Positions 22,554 to 33,843 of a DNA stretch of 55,128 nucleotides are shown here, one piece after another. The notes beneath the pieces were generated by a model. The model was not told the DNA's origin and searched no databases. It was given only the letters and a program-made list of their open reading frames with translations. A program made the position numbers and the translations under genes. The stretch spans positions 1-55,128 of the forward strand of contig NZ_VZPF01000028.1 of assembly GCF_008801695.1 (NCBI RefSeq), in the 5' to 3' direction. The stretch is from Pantoea stewartii subsp. stewartii. Lineage in GTDB: Bacteria; Pseudomonadota; Gammaproteobacteria; Enterobacterales; Enterobacteriaceae. Numbering within the stretch: the first letter of the stretch is position 1; each line of letters opens with the position of its first letter.

Positions 22554-24554
22554 TTATGCCGGTTTCAGCAGGGCTTCGGCATGGCTGACGATGTTTTCTA
22601 TCGTGAAGCCAAACTCCGCGAACAGCTTTTCTGCTGGCGCAGATTCACCGAACGTAGTCATCCCGACAATGGCACCGTCCAGCCCGACATACTTATACCA
22701 GTAATCTGCAATGCCTGCTTCCACGGCCACGCGTGCTTTCACAGCGGAAGGCAGCACGGATTCGCGATAAGCCGCATCCTGCGCGTCGAACAGATCCGTT
22801 GAAGGCAGTGAAACGACCCGCACCTTATGGCCGCCGGTCGTCAGCTTCGTTGCTGCACCCAGCGTGATCTCCACTTCAGAGCCGGTGGCAATCAGAATGA
22901 CGTCTGGCGTGCCCTCACAGTCTTTCAGGACGTAACCGCCGCGTTTGATATTCGCCACCTGTTCCGCCGTACGCTCTGGCTGTGCCAGATTCTGACGCGA
23001 CAGGATCAGGGCGGTAGGTCCATGATGACGCTCAATCGCAGCCTGCCAGGCCACAGCGGTTTCCACCTGGTCGCACGGACGCCAGACGCTCATATTCGGC
23101 GTAACGCGCAGGCTGGCAATCTGCTCTACCGGCTGGTGGGTTGGACCATCTTCACCCAGACCGATTGAGTCATGGGTATAAACCAGAATCTGGCGGGCCT
23201 TCATCAGGGCCGCCATGCGCGCGGCATTACGGGCGTACTCGACGAACATCAGGAAGGTCGCGGTATAGGGCACAAAACCACCGTGGTGGGCAATACCGTT
23301 ACCAATGGCTGTCATACCAAATTCACGCACACCGTAGTGGATATAGTTCCCGGCCGGATCCTCTTTGATGGATTTCGAACCTGACCAGATGGTGAGGTTA
23401 CTGGGGGCGAGGTCGGCAGAGCCGCCCAGGAATTCAGGCAGCATTTTGCCGTAGGCTTCCAGTGAATTTTGCGAGGCCTTGCGGCTGGCGATTTTTTGCG
23501 GATTCGCCTGCAGATCGGCAATGAATCGGGCAGTTTCCGCTTCCCAGTTTGCGGGCATTTCGCCGTTTATACGCCGCGTATATTCTGCGGCCAGTTCAGG
23601 ATAAGCCTGCTGATACGCGGCAAACTTATCGTTCCAGGCTTTTTCGCGCGCCGCGCCAGCTTCTTTGGCATCCCACTGCTGGTAAATCTCTTGCGGGATC
23701 TCAAACGCCGGATAATTCCAGCCCAGTTGCTTGCGCGTCAGTGCGACTTCTTCTTCACCCAGCGCGGCCCCGTGTGCCTCTTCTTTACCGGCTTTATTCG
23801 GTGAACCAAAGCCAATAACCGTGCGGCAGATAATCAGTGACGGCTTATCGGTGACGCTTTGCGCTTCTTTAATTGCGGCTTTAACGGCCTCGGCATCGTG
23901 ACCATCAATTTCACCGACCACGTGCCAGTTATAGGCTTCGAAACGTTTGTGCGTGTCATCCGTAAACCAGCCTTCGGTCTCTCCGTCGATGGAAATGCCG
24001 TTGTGGTCATAGAAGCCGATCAGTTTGCCCAGACCAAGCGTTCCGGCCAGTGAGCAGACTTCGTGGGAAATCCCCTCCATCAGACAGCCGTCGCCCATAA
24101 ACACATAGGTGAAGTGGTCAACGATATCGTGTTGTGGACGGTTAAACTGCGCAGCCAGCGTCCGTTCCGCAATGGCCAGACCCACGGCGTTTGCCAGACC
24201 CTGACCCAGCGGGCCGGTCGTGGTTTCCACGCCCGGCGTGTAGCCAATTTCCGGGTGGCCCGGTGTTTGGGAGTGCAGCTGGCGGAAGTTTTTCAGCTCT
24301 TCAATCGGTAAATCGTACCCGGTCAGGTGCAGCAAACTGTAAAGCAGCATTGAGCCGTGACCGTTAGACAGGATAAAGCGGTCGCGATCCAGCCAGGCGG
24401 GGTTGGTCGGATTATGCTTGAGGAAATCGCGCCACAGCACTTCGGCGATATCTGCCATGCCCATTGGCGCACCAGGATGACCGGATTTTGCTTTTTGTAC
24501 CGCATCCATACTTAATGCGCGAATCGCATTCGCCAACTCTCTGCGTGAGGACAT
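22554..24554 (-). CDS. tktB: Transketolase 2
   Basis: A 666 aa thiamine-diphosphate enzyme that transfers two-carbon ketol units between sugar phosphates in the non-oxidative pentose phosphate pathway (cytoplasm). The ThDP motif region [13 protein letters not shown]..., the N-terminal [20 protein letters not shown] and C-terminal [16 protein letters not shown] are characteristic. Length matches E. coli TktB (667). It lies 63 bp after talA on the same strand, the arrangement of the stationary-phase talA-tktB operon in E. coli, hence tktB rather than tktA. Confidence 0.93.
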   Translation of the reverse strand: MSSRRELANAIRALSMDAVQKAKSGHPGAPMGMADIAEVLWRDFLKHNPTNPAWLDRDRFILSNGHGSMLLYSLLHLTGYDLPIEELKNFRQLHSQTPGHPEIGYTPGVETTTGPLGQGLANAVGLAIAERTLAAQFNRPQHDIVDHFTYVFMGDGCLMEGISHEVCSLAGTLGLGKLIGFYDHNGISIDGETEGWFTDDTHKRFEAYNWHVVGEIDGHDAEAVKAAIKEAQSVTDKPSLIICRTVIGFGSPNKAGKEEAHGAALGEEEVALTRKQLGWNYPAFEIPQEIYQQWDAKEAGAAREKAWNDKFAAYQQAYPELAAEYTRRINGEMPANWEAETARFIADLQANPQKIASRKASQNSLEAYGKMLPEFLGGSADLAPSNLTIWSGSKSIKEDPAGNYIHYGVREFGMTAIGNGIAHHGGFVPYTATFLMFVEYARNAARMAALMKARQILVYTHDSIGLGEDGPTHQPVEQIASLRVTPNMSVWRPCDQVETAVAWQAAIERHHGPTALILSRQNLAQPERTAEQVANIKRGGYVLKDCEGTPDVILIATGSEVEITLGAATKLTTGGHKVRVVSLPSTDLFDAQDAAYRESVLPSAVKARVAVEAGIADYWYKYVGLDGAIVGMTTFGESAPAEKLFAEFGFTIENIVSHAEALLKPA

Positions 24555-24617
24555 AAAGGGTCTCCCTTGTTAAGCATCAGGGCGGGAGTGAGCCCGCCCG
24601 GTAAAAGAGGGGAAAAA

Positions 24618-25568
24618 CTACAGGCGCGCCGCCAGCACATCTTCCAGTTTTTGCTGGTCAACGGCGAACTGGCGAATACCGTCTGCCAGTTTTTCGACCG
24701 CCATAGGGTCCTGATCATGTTCCCAGCGGAACTCCGCTTCGGACAGCGGCGACGGCTGATGGAAACATTCAGTGGAAGGCTCAAGCTTACGCTCTACGGG
24801 CGCCTCGCTGTTCTGCAACTCCTCCAGCAGGTTAGGTGACAGCGTCAGCCGATCACACCCGGCCAGCGCCAGTACCTGTTCGACCTTACGGAAGCTGGCA
24901 CCCATGATGATGGTGTCATAGCGATGCTTCTTATAATAATCGTAAATACGGCGCACCGATTTCACGCCCGGATCTTCGTCGACGTTATACGGGTCCATGG
25001 GCTTGCGGCTGTTGTACCAGTCATAGATACGGCCGACAAACGGCGAAATCAGATAAACCCCGGCTTCGGCGCAGGCGCGCGCCTGGGCAAAGGAGAACAG
25101 CAGCGTCAGGTTGCACTGGATACCATTCTTTTCCAGCTCTTCTGCGGCTTTAATGCCTTCCCATGTGGAGGCCAGTTTGATCAGGATGCGAGAGCGATCA
25201 ATGCCGTGCTCTTCATACATGCGGACCAGCTTTTCCGCTTTCGTGACGCACATGCCACGATCGAAGGAGAGGCGCGCATCCACTTCGGTCGAAACACGGC
25301 CTGGTATGCTTTTCAGAATTTCCATACCGAGGTTAATGGCCACTTTATCGCTGGCGTTAATAATCTGCGTTTCTTTGCTGCCACCCTGTTTTTTCGCGTA
25401 GTCGATGGCGTCATCAATCAGATGTTTGTAAGGCTGGAGAGCAGATGCTTTCAGAATAAGCGAAGGGTTAGTCGTCGCATCTTGTGGGTGATAATTACGG
25501 ATGGACTCAATATCGCCACTGTCAGCCACCACGGTCGTGAACTGTTTAAGGGCTTCAAGCTGGTTCAT
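24618..25568 (-). CDS. talA: Transaldolase A
   Basis: A 316 aa transaldolase, the same length as E. coli TalA. It transfers a dihydroxyacetone unit between sugar phosphates; the Schiff-base lysine is in [12 protein letters not shown] (about Lys132). The start at 25568 ([20 protein letters not shown]) has AAGGAG nine bases upstream; an in-frame ATG 14 codons earlier lacks such a site. First gene of the talA-tktB pair and divergent from maeB, as in E. coli. In E. coli this pair depends on RpoS; that is not directly shown here. Confidence 0.93.
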   Translation of the reverse strand: MNQLEALKQFTTVVADSGDIESIRNYHPQDATTNPSLILKASALQPYKHLIDDAIDYAKKQGGSKETQIINASDKVAINLGMEILKSIPGRVSTEVDARLSFDRGMCVTKAEKLVRMYEEHGIDRSRILIKLASTWEGIKAAEELEKNGIQCNLTLLFSFAQARACAEAGVYLISPFVGRIYDWYNSRKPMDPYNVDEDPGVKSVRRIYDYYKKHRYDTIIMGASFRKVEQVLALAGCDRLTLSPNLLEELQNSEAPVERKLEPSTECFHQPSPLSEAEFRWEHDQDPMAVEKLADGIRQFAVDQQKLEDVLAARL

Positions 25569-25928
25569 TTCTACACTCCTTGAAAAATACGTTGTAACAA
25601 AAGGGAACACCTCTGGCCTCGTGCCCTAATCAGTGCAGACATTACACGTCGTAGTAACGCCGACTCACCACATTGCAACAGACCAGGTGCAGTGAAAATG
25701 CGTTTTCTCTGAATGTTGTGCGATGAGGGTTGCGCGCAACCACCCGAGATGACATTTCTGCGGATAACGACTGTCCAGCCATTAAGGATAGCAGCCATGA
25801 AAAATGACGCAGGGTAGACTGTGGCAATCTGTGCGTTAAGAAAGAAGGTTCTTTGAACCGCCTCACCGCTTTGTGATGGTGTGCTTTCTATACTGAACAT
25901 CCACTTACCTGGCGAAGAAGGATGTCTA
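25569..25928. other. Divergent regulatory region between talA and maeB
   Basis: A 360 bp gene-free stretch carrying promoters for both directions. Visible elements: a 14 bp palindrome GGTTGCGCGCAACC (25728-25741), a second dyad GGTTC-TTT-GAACC (25847-25859), and a TATACT -10 at 25889 preceded by C, in the maeB direction. The dyads may be regulator sites; their binding proteins are unknown. Confidence 0.5.
25889..25894 (+). promoter_or_regulatory. Probable maeB -10 element (CTATACT, RpoS-like)
   Basis: TATACT preceded by C lies 35 bp before the maeB start. No good -35 is found at 16-18 bp, which together with CTATACT resembles sigma-S-type promoters. Evidence is weak because only one hexamer is matched. 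Confidence 0.35.
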
Positions 25929-28148
25929 ATGGATGACCAACTGAAGCAAAGTGCGCTTGATTTTCATCAGTATCTCACTCCCGGAAAAATTCAGGTTTCC
26001 CCCACCAAACCTCTTGCCACCCAGCGGGATTTGGCGCTGGCCTATTCTCCTGGCGTGGCGGCGCCCTGTTTAGAAATCGCCGCCGATCCGCTGGCGGCGC
26101 ACAAGTACACCGCGCGCGGCAATCTGGTGGCGGTGATTTCAAACGGTACGGCGGTACTGGGGCTGGGGAACATCGGCGCACTGGCCGGGAAACCGGTGAT
26201 GGAAGGCAAGGGCGTTCTGTTTAAGAAATTTGCGGGCATTGACGTTTTTGATATTGAGGTCGACGAACAGGATCCCGATCACCTGATCGAGGTGATTGCC
26301 GCGCTGGAACCCACGTTTGGCGGAATCAATCTTGAAGATATCAAAGCGCCCGAGTGTTTTTATATCGAATAGCAACTGCGGCAGCGCATGAAAATTCCGG
26401 TGTTTCATGATGACCAGCATGGCACGGCCATCATCTGTACGGCGGCGGTGCTGAACGGACTACGCATCGTCAACAAGGCTATCGCTGATGTACGGCTGGT
26501 GGTGTCAGGCGCGGGCGCATCGGCCATTGCCTGTATGAACCTGCTGGTCGCGCTGGGCTTGCAGAAAGACCATATTCAGGTGTGCGATTCGAAAGGGCTG
26601 ATTTACCGTGACCGCGAACCCAATATGGCGGCCACCAAAGCCGATTATGCCGTGGAGGATCACGGCAAGCGCACGCTGGCCGACGTGATCGAGGGCGCAG
26701 ATATTTTCCTGGGCTGTTCCGGACCGGATGTCCTGACGCAGGATATGGTGAAAAGCGTGGCGAAAGATCCGCTGATTCTGGCGCTGGCAAATCCCCATCC
26801 CGAAATTCTGCCGCCGTTGGCGAAAGCCGTACGGCCGGATGCGATTATCTGCACCGGACGTTCTGATTTTCCTAATCAGGTGAACAACGTGCTCTGCTTC
26901 CCGTTTATCTTTCGTGGCGCGCTGGATGTGGGGGCCACCGCCATCAATGAAGAGATGAAGCTGGCGGCCGTACACGCCATTGCCGAACTGGCACAGGCGG
27001 AACAAAGCGACGTAGTGGCTTCGGCCTATAGCGATCAGGACCTGCGCTTCGGACCGGACTATCTGATTCCCAAACCCTTTGATCCACGTTTAATCGTGCA
27101 GATAGCCCCTGCCGTGGCGAAAGCGGCGATGGCGTCCGGCGTGGCAACCCGGCCTGTGGCTGACTTTGATGCCTACCGGGAGCAACTTACGGAGTTTGTG
27201 TATAAGACCAACCTGTTTATGAAGCCGATCTTTTCCCAGGCGCGTAAAGCCCCGAAACGGGTGGTGATGGCGGAGGGCGAAGAGGTGCGGGTGCTGCATG
27301 CTACGCAGGAGCTGGTCTCGCTGGGGCTGGCGAAACCCATCCTGATAGGTCGCCCCAACGTGATCGCCATGCGGTTAGAAAAACAGGGGCTCAAAATTGA
27401 GGCCGGAAAGGATTTTGAAATCGTGAATAACGAATCCGATCCCCGCTTTAAAGCGTACTGGAATGAGTATTACCAGATGATGAAGCGGCGCGGTGTCACC
27501 CCCGAGCAGGCGCAACGCGCCGTTATTGGCAATCCGACCCTCATCGGTGCCATCATGGTCTACCGTGGTGAGGCCGATGCGCTGATCTGCGGCACCATCG
27601 GCGATTATAACGAGCACTACGAGATTGTGGAGCGCGTGCTGGGCCTGCGGAGTGATGTGAAGGTGGCCGGGGCCATGAATGCGCTGTTACTGCCGAATGG
27701 CAACACGTTTATTGCGGATACTTACGTCAACGCCGATCCTACACCGGAACAGCTGGCGGATATAACGTTAATGGCGGCGGAAACCGTGCGTCGCTTTGGG
27801 ATTGAGCCGCGCGTGGCGTTGCTGTCGCACTCCAGCTTTGGCACCTCCAGTGCGCCTGGTGCGCAGAAAATGCGCGATGTGCTGGCGCTGGTGGAAAGCA
27901 TCCGGCGGGAAATCATGCCCGACAGCCCGCTGAAAGGCAGCGCAAACCTGCTGATCATGCCCAACGTGGAAGCGGCGCGCATCAGCTACAATCTGCTGCG
28001 CGTGTCCTGTTCGGAAGGCGTAACGGTCGGGCCGGTGCTGATGGGCATGACCCGGCCGGTGCACGTGCTGACGCGCATCGCGTCCGTGCGCCGGATCGTC
28101 AATATGGTGGCGCTGGCGGTGGTGGAAGCGCAGACGCAGCCGCTGTAG
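25929..28148 (+). pseudogene. maeB: NADP-dependent malic enzyme MaeB, interrupted by an in-frame TAG
   Basis: The locus encodes MaeB (malate to pyruvate plus CO2 and NADPH), with an N-terminal malic enzyme domain and a C-terminal phosphotransacetylase-like domain (about 430 onward). ATG 25929 ([20 protein letters not shown]) has GAAGAAGGA upstream. Codon 148 is TAG (26370-26372) between PECFYIE and QLRQRM; E. coli has YIEQKLRERM there, so a CAG glutamine codon has probably become amber. The frame is otherwise open for 739 codons. Re-initiation at ATG 26388 (MKIPVFHDDQHGT) would lack part of the catalytic domain. Expect loss of activity unless the amber codon is suppressed or is a sequencing error. 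Confidence 0.88.
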
Positions 28149-28152
28149 TCAA

Positions 28153-28182
28153 CCGGGGCGGCGACCCGGGTTGCCGCCCCGG
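28153..28182. terminator. GC-rich hairpin between convergent maeB and hemF
   Basis: A 10 bp stem CCGGGGCGGC / GCCGCCCCGG around a ten-base loop lies in the 59 bp gap between the two convergent genes. No T tract follows on either strand, so it is a terminator-like hairpin rather than a canonical intrinsic terminator. Confidence 0.5.
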
Positions 28183-28207
28183 CACGTTCCTGAGCCGGCA
28201 ACGTGGA

Positions 28208-29167
<960 letters not shown>

Positions 29168-29170
29168 CTA

Positions 29171-30022
29171 CTATGACATTCGACGATCATACTCATCAAA
29201 GTAGTTAATGATACCTGTGGCGATAGCCGAGGCAATCTTCTGCCGAAAGGCGGTCGTGCCCAGCAACTGCTCTTCGCGCGGATTGGTAATAAAAGACGTT
29301 TCCACCAGCACCGAGGGAATGGACGGCGACTTCAGCACGGCAAAGGCGGCCTGTTCGGTATGCTGACTGTGAAGGTGATGCACCGGGCGAATCTGGTCCA
29401 GAACGTGTTTGCCCAGGGTCAGGCTGTTTCTGATGGTGTCCGTTTGCACCAGATCAAACAGAATCTGCTGTAAATACTGGTCCTGCTGTTCCACGTTGGC
29501 TCCGCCGACCTTGTCCGCGTCATTTTCACGTTTCGACAGGTAACGCGCCATGCTGCTGCTGGCACCCCGATTGGATAACGCGAACACAGAGGCACCGCTG
29601 GCATCCGGGCTGGTATAGCCATCCGCATGGATTGACATAAACAGGTTCGCACCGTGCTGATGCGCAATCTCCACTCGCTGGTAGAGCGGAATGAAATGGT
29701 CGCTGTCACGCGTCAGGCGGACCTCGATACGCGGATGTGACTGCAGCAGACTGCGCACATTACTGGCGATGTCTAAAACAATGTGTTTTTCTTCGGAACC
29801 CTCTTCGCCGACCGCACCCGAATCGATACCGCCGTGGCCCGGATCGAGCATCACGATGCGCTTGCCGTTGTTAACCCGCGGCCTGGGCGACGAGGGTCGG
29901 TTAGAGAGCGAAGCCTGCTGTTCCTTCGCCTGCACCGCGCGCGGGGACAATATGGCGAGCGCCAGCCCGGACAGCAGCAGCTGGCGACGATGAATTAAAC
30001 GTTTGAGTAAGTGCATGTGCAT
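29171..30022 (-). CDS. amiA: N-acetylmuramoyl-L-alanine amidase AmiA (Tat-exported)
   Basis: A 283 aa periplasmic zinc amidase (Amidase_3) that cleaves peptide stems from peptidoglycan during daughter cell separation. A twin-arginine signal is visible (IHRRQLLLSGLALAILSPRA, about 11-30). Zinc ligands and catalysis: VMLDPGHGGIDSGAVG (His), EEKHIVLDIA (Glu), SIHADGYTS (His) and SVLVETSFITN (catalytic Glu). There is no AMIN domain at the N-terminus, which separates AmiA from AmiB/AmiC. Two in-frame ATGs (30022 and 30016) are possible starts. Confidence 0.92.
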   Translation of the reverse strand: MHMHLLKRLIHRRQLLLSGLALAILSPRAVQAKEQQASLSNRPSSPRPRVNNGKRIVMLDPGHGGIDSGAVGEEGSEEKHIVLDIASNVRSLLQSHPRIEVRLTRDSDHFIPLYQRVEIAHQHGANLFMSIHADGYTSPDASGASVFALSNRGASSSMARYLSKRENDADKVGGANVEQQDQYLQQILFDLVQTDTIRNSLTLGKHVLDQIRPVHHLHSQHTEQAAFAVLKSPSIPSVLVETSFITNPREEQLLGTTAFRQKIASAIATGIINYFDEYDRRMS

Positions 30023-30225
30023 GTCCCTGAGCAGTCATAATGCACCGTGTTATAGCGTAACATTATGCCCGGTGCGATCTTTCAACCATTTCAGGTTATT
30101 ACTTTGTTTTTCAGCCTGGTAACCGGCAATTTCTTTTTTTTTAACGTTGCCGTCAGCAGTCAGGGTTGCACCCGCCGAAGAAAGCGTGATAATCAGCAAA
30201 TTGAGGTGAACTGCAGGTACAGAAG

Positions 30226-30651
30226 ATGGAAATCCGCACCTTCCGCCAGGAAGATTTTGAAGAAGTGATCACGCTCTGGGAACGCTGCGATTTGTTACGG
30301 CCATGGAACGATCCGGAGCTGGACATCGAACGCAAAATGCATCATGACGCCGACCTGTTTCTGGTGGCGGAAGTTGGGGGCGAAGTCGTCGGTACCGTAA
30401 TGGGCGGTTACGATGGTCACCGTGGCGCGGCTTACTATCTGGCGGTGCATCCGGATTATCAGGGCCGCGGCTTTGCCAATGCCCTGATGAATCGCCTGGA
30501 GAAAAAACTCATTGCGCGCGGTTGCCCTAAAATTCACCTGATGGTGCGGGAAGAGAACGACCAGGTCGTTGCCTTCTATGAAAAGCTGGATTATGAAACG
30601 GTCGATGTGGTGTTGCTGGGCAAACGTTTAATCGAAGATCGTGAATATTAA
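30226..30651 (+). CDS. ypeA: GNAT-family acetyltransferase YpeA
   Basis: A 141 aa GNAT protein, equal in length to E. coli YpeA and syntenic with it between amiA and yfeZ. The acetyl-CoA motif A is [20 protein letters not shown] (V-x-P-x-x-Q-G-x-G pattern). Substrate unknown. The stop overlaps the yfeZ GTG start. The 203 bp between amiA and ypeA hold the divergent promoters but no gene I can support. Confidence 0.9.
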   Translation: MEIRTFRQEDFEEVITLWERCDLLRPWNDPELDIERKMHHDADLFLVAEVGGEVVGTVMGGYDGHRGAAYYLAVHPDYQGRGFANALMNRLEKKLIARGCPKIHLMVREENDQVVAFYEKLDYETVDVVLLGKRLIEDREY

Positions 30652-31102
30652 TTCGGTCTGGCCGCCTGAGGACTACGACGACAAAGGGCAACTGCGCCTG
30701 CCGTTTCTTTTCTGGCTGATTCTGCTATTGCAGTCGCGCACCTGGTGGCTCCTGGTGATGGCCGGCGCGTCACGCCAGCAGGGAAACGATCTTCTGGCCC
30801 TTTTCTATCCGGATCGCCAGGCGTTCTGGTCAGGACTGGTGTTGGGTCTGCCAGCGCTGTCGGGGCTGTTGCTCACGGGCTACCGGTCGCGTTTACCCCG
30901 AGTGTGGCGCAGCTGGCGCCTGGTGCTGGTGGTATCGTTAGGGGCGAATTTGCTCTGGCAGAGCGTACAACTCGTCCAGACCGATCTGCTCAGCTCACCG
31001 TTGCCGCTGCTGTTTACGCTGTTTGATCTGCTGGCACTGCTGTGGTTACTGATCAGTATCCGGCTTCGCGCCTGCTTTTTGCCGCCACACGATCCCGAAT
31101 AA
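30641..31102 (+). CDS. yfeZ: Inner-membrane protein YfeZ (DUF2919)
   Basis: A 153 aa integral membrane protein with a conserved cytoplasmic N-terminus ([19 protein letters not shown]) and about four hydrophobic helices (about 21-45, 62-80, 92-112, 120-142). Start is GTG at 30641, inside ypeA by 11 bp. Syntenic with E. coli yfeZ between ypeA and yfeY. Function unknown. Confidence 0.88.
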   Translation: MNINSVWPPEDYDDKGQLRLPFLFWLILLLQSRTWWLLVMAGASRQQGNDLLALFYPDRQAFWSGLVLGLPALSGLLLTGYRSRLPRVWRSWRLVLVVSLGANLLWQSVQLVQTDLLSSPLPLLFTLFDLLALLWLLISIRLRACFLPPHDPE

Positions 31103-31127
31103 ACTTTTTGCCGCTTTGCGACTCCAA
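31102..31127 (+). promoter_or_regulatory. Candidate sigma-E promoter for yfeY
   Basis: AACTT (31102-31106), a 16 bp spacer and TCCAA (31123-31127) fit the sigma-E pattern (GGAACTT-N16-TCTGA/TCnAA) in the core positions. It lies 38 bp before yfeY, whose E. coli counterpart is an RpoE-regulated lipoprotein. The leading GG is missing, so strength is uncertain. Confidence 0.45.
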
Positions 31128-31165
31128 TCCGTTTTGCCCAGGTCTATTTATTAACAGGAGTTTTC

Positions 31166-31786
31166 ATGAAAGCTGTTCGTTACACGATACTGACGGTGGC
31201 CATGCTGGTCAGTGGGTGTGCCAGTTCCTCCGGCCCTGACGCCAACAGCAGCCAGCAGGTACGCTGGTGGAATCCATTGAGTTACCACTGGGCTTCTGCG
31301 CTGCCATGGAACTGGTTTGGTCCTTCACTGACGATAAGCGATCAGGGTGTTGGTGGGATCAACAGTGCCACGGCGATGAACGAATCGGCCATCAAAGACG
31401 GGCTTAAGGGCAACTACGATCTGCGTCAGGGCATGCGTGGCCAGAACGGTCAGGTGGTGTCCTTCTGGCAGGCGATGAAGGACGGTCAGGTTAAGCTGGT
31501 CATCTATGGTCAGTCACAGGTTGACCGCATTGAGGTGACGGACAACGACATCGCCAGTGCCGACGGCAGCAAAATTGGCGATGCGTTTAGCGCCAGATAT
31601 GACAAAGCCTTTAATAACTGCATTGTGGCTGCCGGGTTAGACAATCATGACGTCGAATGCCGTGTGCCTGGCAGCCCGCATCTACGCTATGTTTACAGCG
31701 GGACCTGGCACGGTCCGGAAGGATTACTGCCTGCCGATGACACGCTGAAAAGCTGGAAACTCAGCAAGTTCGTCTGGCAGCGTTAA
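31166..31786 (+). CDS. yfeY: RpoE-regulated lipoprotein YfeY (DUF1131)
   Basis: A 206 aa lipoprotein: signal peptide with lipobox LVSGC ending at Cys18, then the DUF1131 domain (WNPLSYHWASALPWNWFGPS, LTISDQGVGGINSATAMNES, VSFWQAMKDGQVKLVIYG). Probably lodged in the outer membrane (Ser after Cys region, no Asp at +2). In E. coli it belongs to the envelope-stress regulon; a matching promoter core is seen upstream. A stem GCAGGGCG/CGCCCTGC at 31808-31830 follows the gene. Confidence 0.9.
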   Translation: MKAVRYTILTVAMLVSGCASSSGPDANSSQQVRWWNPLSYHWASALPWNWFGPSLTISDQGVGGINSATAMNESAIKDGLKGNYDLRQGMRGQNGQVVSFWQAMKDGQVKLVIYGQSQVDRIEVTDNDIASADGSKIGDAFSARYDKAFNNCIVAAGLDNHDVECRVPGSPHLRYVYSGTWHGPEGLLPADDTLKSWKLSKFVWQR

Positions 31787-31807
31787 GCCACGTAATTTTT
31801 GCCTCCC

Positions 31808-31830
31808 GCAGGGCGTTCAGTGCGCCCTGC
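31808..31830 (+). terminator. Hairpin after yfeY
   Basis: An 8 bp stem GCAGGGCG / CGCCCTGC around a 7-base loop, 21 bp after the yfeY stop. No immediate T tract; moderate support as a transcript end. Confidence 0.45.
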
Positions 31831-31993
31831 CAACCCAATTCTGTTTTTGCGCATTCTTTTCCCACCGCCTTATGCCTTTTTCGACTTTGAAATCAACAAA
31901 CGATATATAAAACCGTTACGGGTTTACGCTGAGTTATAAATAAACTGCTGTATCTGCGGATGAGATCTGCATCAAATTTCTTCAGGGTGAACC

Positions 31994-33010
31994 ATGACCT
32001 TCAAAGCGATGAAAAAAATCGTGAGCGGAATCGCGCTGTCGCTGGGCCTTGCTGGCGCCGCGCACGCCACAGAGCTGTTAAACAGCTCTTATGACGTTTC
32101 ACGTGAACTGTTCGTCGCCCTGAACGCGCCTTTTGTCAGCCAGTGGGATGCGCGACATCCGGACGATAAACTCACCATCAAAATGTCGCATGCGGGTTCT
32201 TCTAAACAGGCGCTGGCCATCCTGCAAGGGCTGCGTGCCGATGTGGTGATCTATAATCAGGTGACGGATGTACAGGTGCTGCATGACAAAGGCAAACTGA
32301 TCCCGGCCGACTGGCAAACGCGCCTGCCGAATCACAGTTCACCGTTTTATTCCACCATGGCGTTTCTGGTTCGCAAGGGTAACCCTAAGCAGATTCATGA
32401 CTGGTCCGATTTAACCCGTAACGATGTGAAGCTGATTTTCCCGAATCCGAAGACCTCGGGTAACGGGCGTTATACCTATCTTGCCGCCTGGGGTGCCGCA
32501 GAGAAAGCGGACGGCGGCGACCAGGCAAAAACGCGCGCCTGGATGACACAGTTTCTGAAAAACGTCGAGGTTTTCGACACAGGCGGACGCGGCGCCACCA
32601 CCACCTTTGCTGAACGCGGCTTAGGGGATGTGCTGATCAGCTTCGAATCGGAGGTCAACACCATTCGTAATCAGTACGGCAAAGATGATTACGAGGTCGT
32701 GGTGCCAAAAACCGATATCCTGGCAGAGTTCCCCGTCGCCTGGGTCGATAAAAACGTTGAACACAATAAAACAGCCGACGCGGCGAAGGCTTATCTGACC
32801 TGGCTGTATTCGCCCGAGGCACAGAAAATCATTACGGACTTTTATTATCGCGTGAACAATCCGCAGCTGATGGAGCAGCAAAAAGATCGCTTTCCAGCCA
32901 CACAGCTGTTTCGGGTTGAAGACGTATTTGGTAGCTGGAATAACGTTATGAAAACCCATTTCGAAAGTGGCGGTGAACTGGATCAATTGTTAGCGGCGGG
33001 GCGTGGATAA
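31994..33010 (+). CDS. cysP: Thiosulfate-binding periplasmic protein CysP
   Basis: A 338 aa solute-binding protein, the same length as E. coli CysP, with a cleavable signal peptide ([19 protein letters not shown]) and the family-conserved [51 protein letters not shown] and [12 protein letters not shown]. It captures thiosulfate/sulfate in the periplasm for the CysTWA importer. First gene of cysPTWA; its stop shares a base with cysT. The 207 bp upstream contain AT-rich TATAAA sequence at 31935 where a CysB-activated promoter would lie, but no CysB site could be defined. Confidence 0.95.
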   Translation: MTFKAMKKIVSGIALSLGLAGAAHATELLNSSYDVSRELFVALNAPFVSQWDARHPDDKLTIKMSHAGSSKQALAILQGLRADVVIYNQVTDVQVLHDKGKLIPADWQTRLPNHSSPFYSTMAFLVRKGNPKQIHDWSDLTRNDVKLIFPNPKTSGNGRYTYLAAWGAAEKADGGDQAKTRAWMTQFLKNVEVFDTGGRGATTTFAERGLGDVLISFESEVNTIRNQYGKDDYEVVVPKTDILAEFPVAWVDKNVEHNKTADAAKAYLTWLYSPEAQKIITDFYYRVNNPQLMEQQKDRFPATQLFRVEDVFGSWNNVMKTHFESGGELDQLLAAGRG

Positions 33011-33843
33011 TGTTTGCAGCCAGCCAAAAACGTGTTTTGCCCGGTTTCGGCCTGAGCCTGGGCACCAGTCTGCTGTTTACCTGCCTGATTCTGCTGCTGC
33101 CCATCAGCGCCCTCATCATGCAGTTGTCGCAGATGACATTGCAGCAATACTGGGACGTGGTGACCAATCCCCAGCTGATTGCAGCCTATAAAGTGACGCT
33201 GCTGTCGGCCGGCGTTGCCTCATTGTTCAATGCCCTGTTTGGCATGCTGATGGCCTGGGTTTTAACGCGTTATCGCTTCCCGGGTCGCACGCTGCTGGAT
33301 GGTTTAATGGATTTGCCCTTTGCATTGCCAACCGCCGTCGCAGGGTTAACCCTGGCCGGTCTGTTTTCGGTAAACGGCTGGTACGGTCAATGGTTTGCTC
33401 ATTTCGACATTAAGATCTCCTACACCTGGATTGGTATCGCGCTGGCGATGGCCTTCACCAGTATCCCGTTTGTTGTCCGGACGGTGCAGCCGGTGCTGGA
33501 AGAGTTAGGTCCGGAATACGAAGAGGCGGCGCAGACACTGGGCGCAACGCCCTGGCAAAGTTTCCGTCGCGTTGTGCTGCCGGAAGTGGCTCCGGCGTTG
33601 CTGGCGGGCACTGCGCTGTCGTTTACCCGCAGCCTGGGCGAGTTTGGCGCGGTGATCTTTATCGCGGGCAATATTGCCTGGAAAACAGAAGTGACCTCAC
33701 TGATGATTTTCGTCCGTCTACAGGAGTTTGATTATCCGGCCGCCAGCGCCATCGCGTCGGTCATTCTGGCGGCGTCGTTGCTGCTGCTGTTTGCCATTAA
33801 TACCTTACAGAGCCGCTTTGGCCGTCGTCTGGGAGGTCACTGA
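33010..33843 (+). CDS. cysT: Sulfate/thiosulfate ABC transporter permease CysT (CysU)
   Basis: A 277 aa inner-membrane permease with about six helices and the conserved ABC-importer coupling loop EEAAQTLGATPWQSFRRVVL (EAA motif). It pairs with CysW to form the channel. One-base overlaps with cysP before and cysW after show a single translational unit. Confidence 0.95.
   Translation: MFAASQKRVLPGFGLSLGTSLLFTCLILLLPISALIMQLSQMTLQQYWDVVTNPQLIAAYKVTLLSAGVASLFNALFGMLMAWVLTRYRFPGRTLLDGLMDLPFALPTAVAGLTLAGLFSVNGWYGQWFAHFDIKISYTWIGIALAMAFTSIPFVVRTVQPVLEELGPEYEEAAQTLGATPWQSFRRVVLPEVAPALLAGTALSFTRSLGEFGAVIFIAGNIAWKTEVTSLMIFVRLQEFDYPAASAIASVILAASLLLLFAINTLQSRFGRRLGGH

Noticed and set aside
26370..26372. 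Recoding of the maeB TAG as pyrrolysine or programmed read-through
   Set aside because: Enterobacteria lack the pyrrolysine system and no downstream structure is evident; a plain nonsense mutation is simpler.
30065..30268. A 67-codon frame upstream of ypeA
   Set aside because: No homology, no ribosome-binding site, and it overlaps the ypeA start region.
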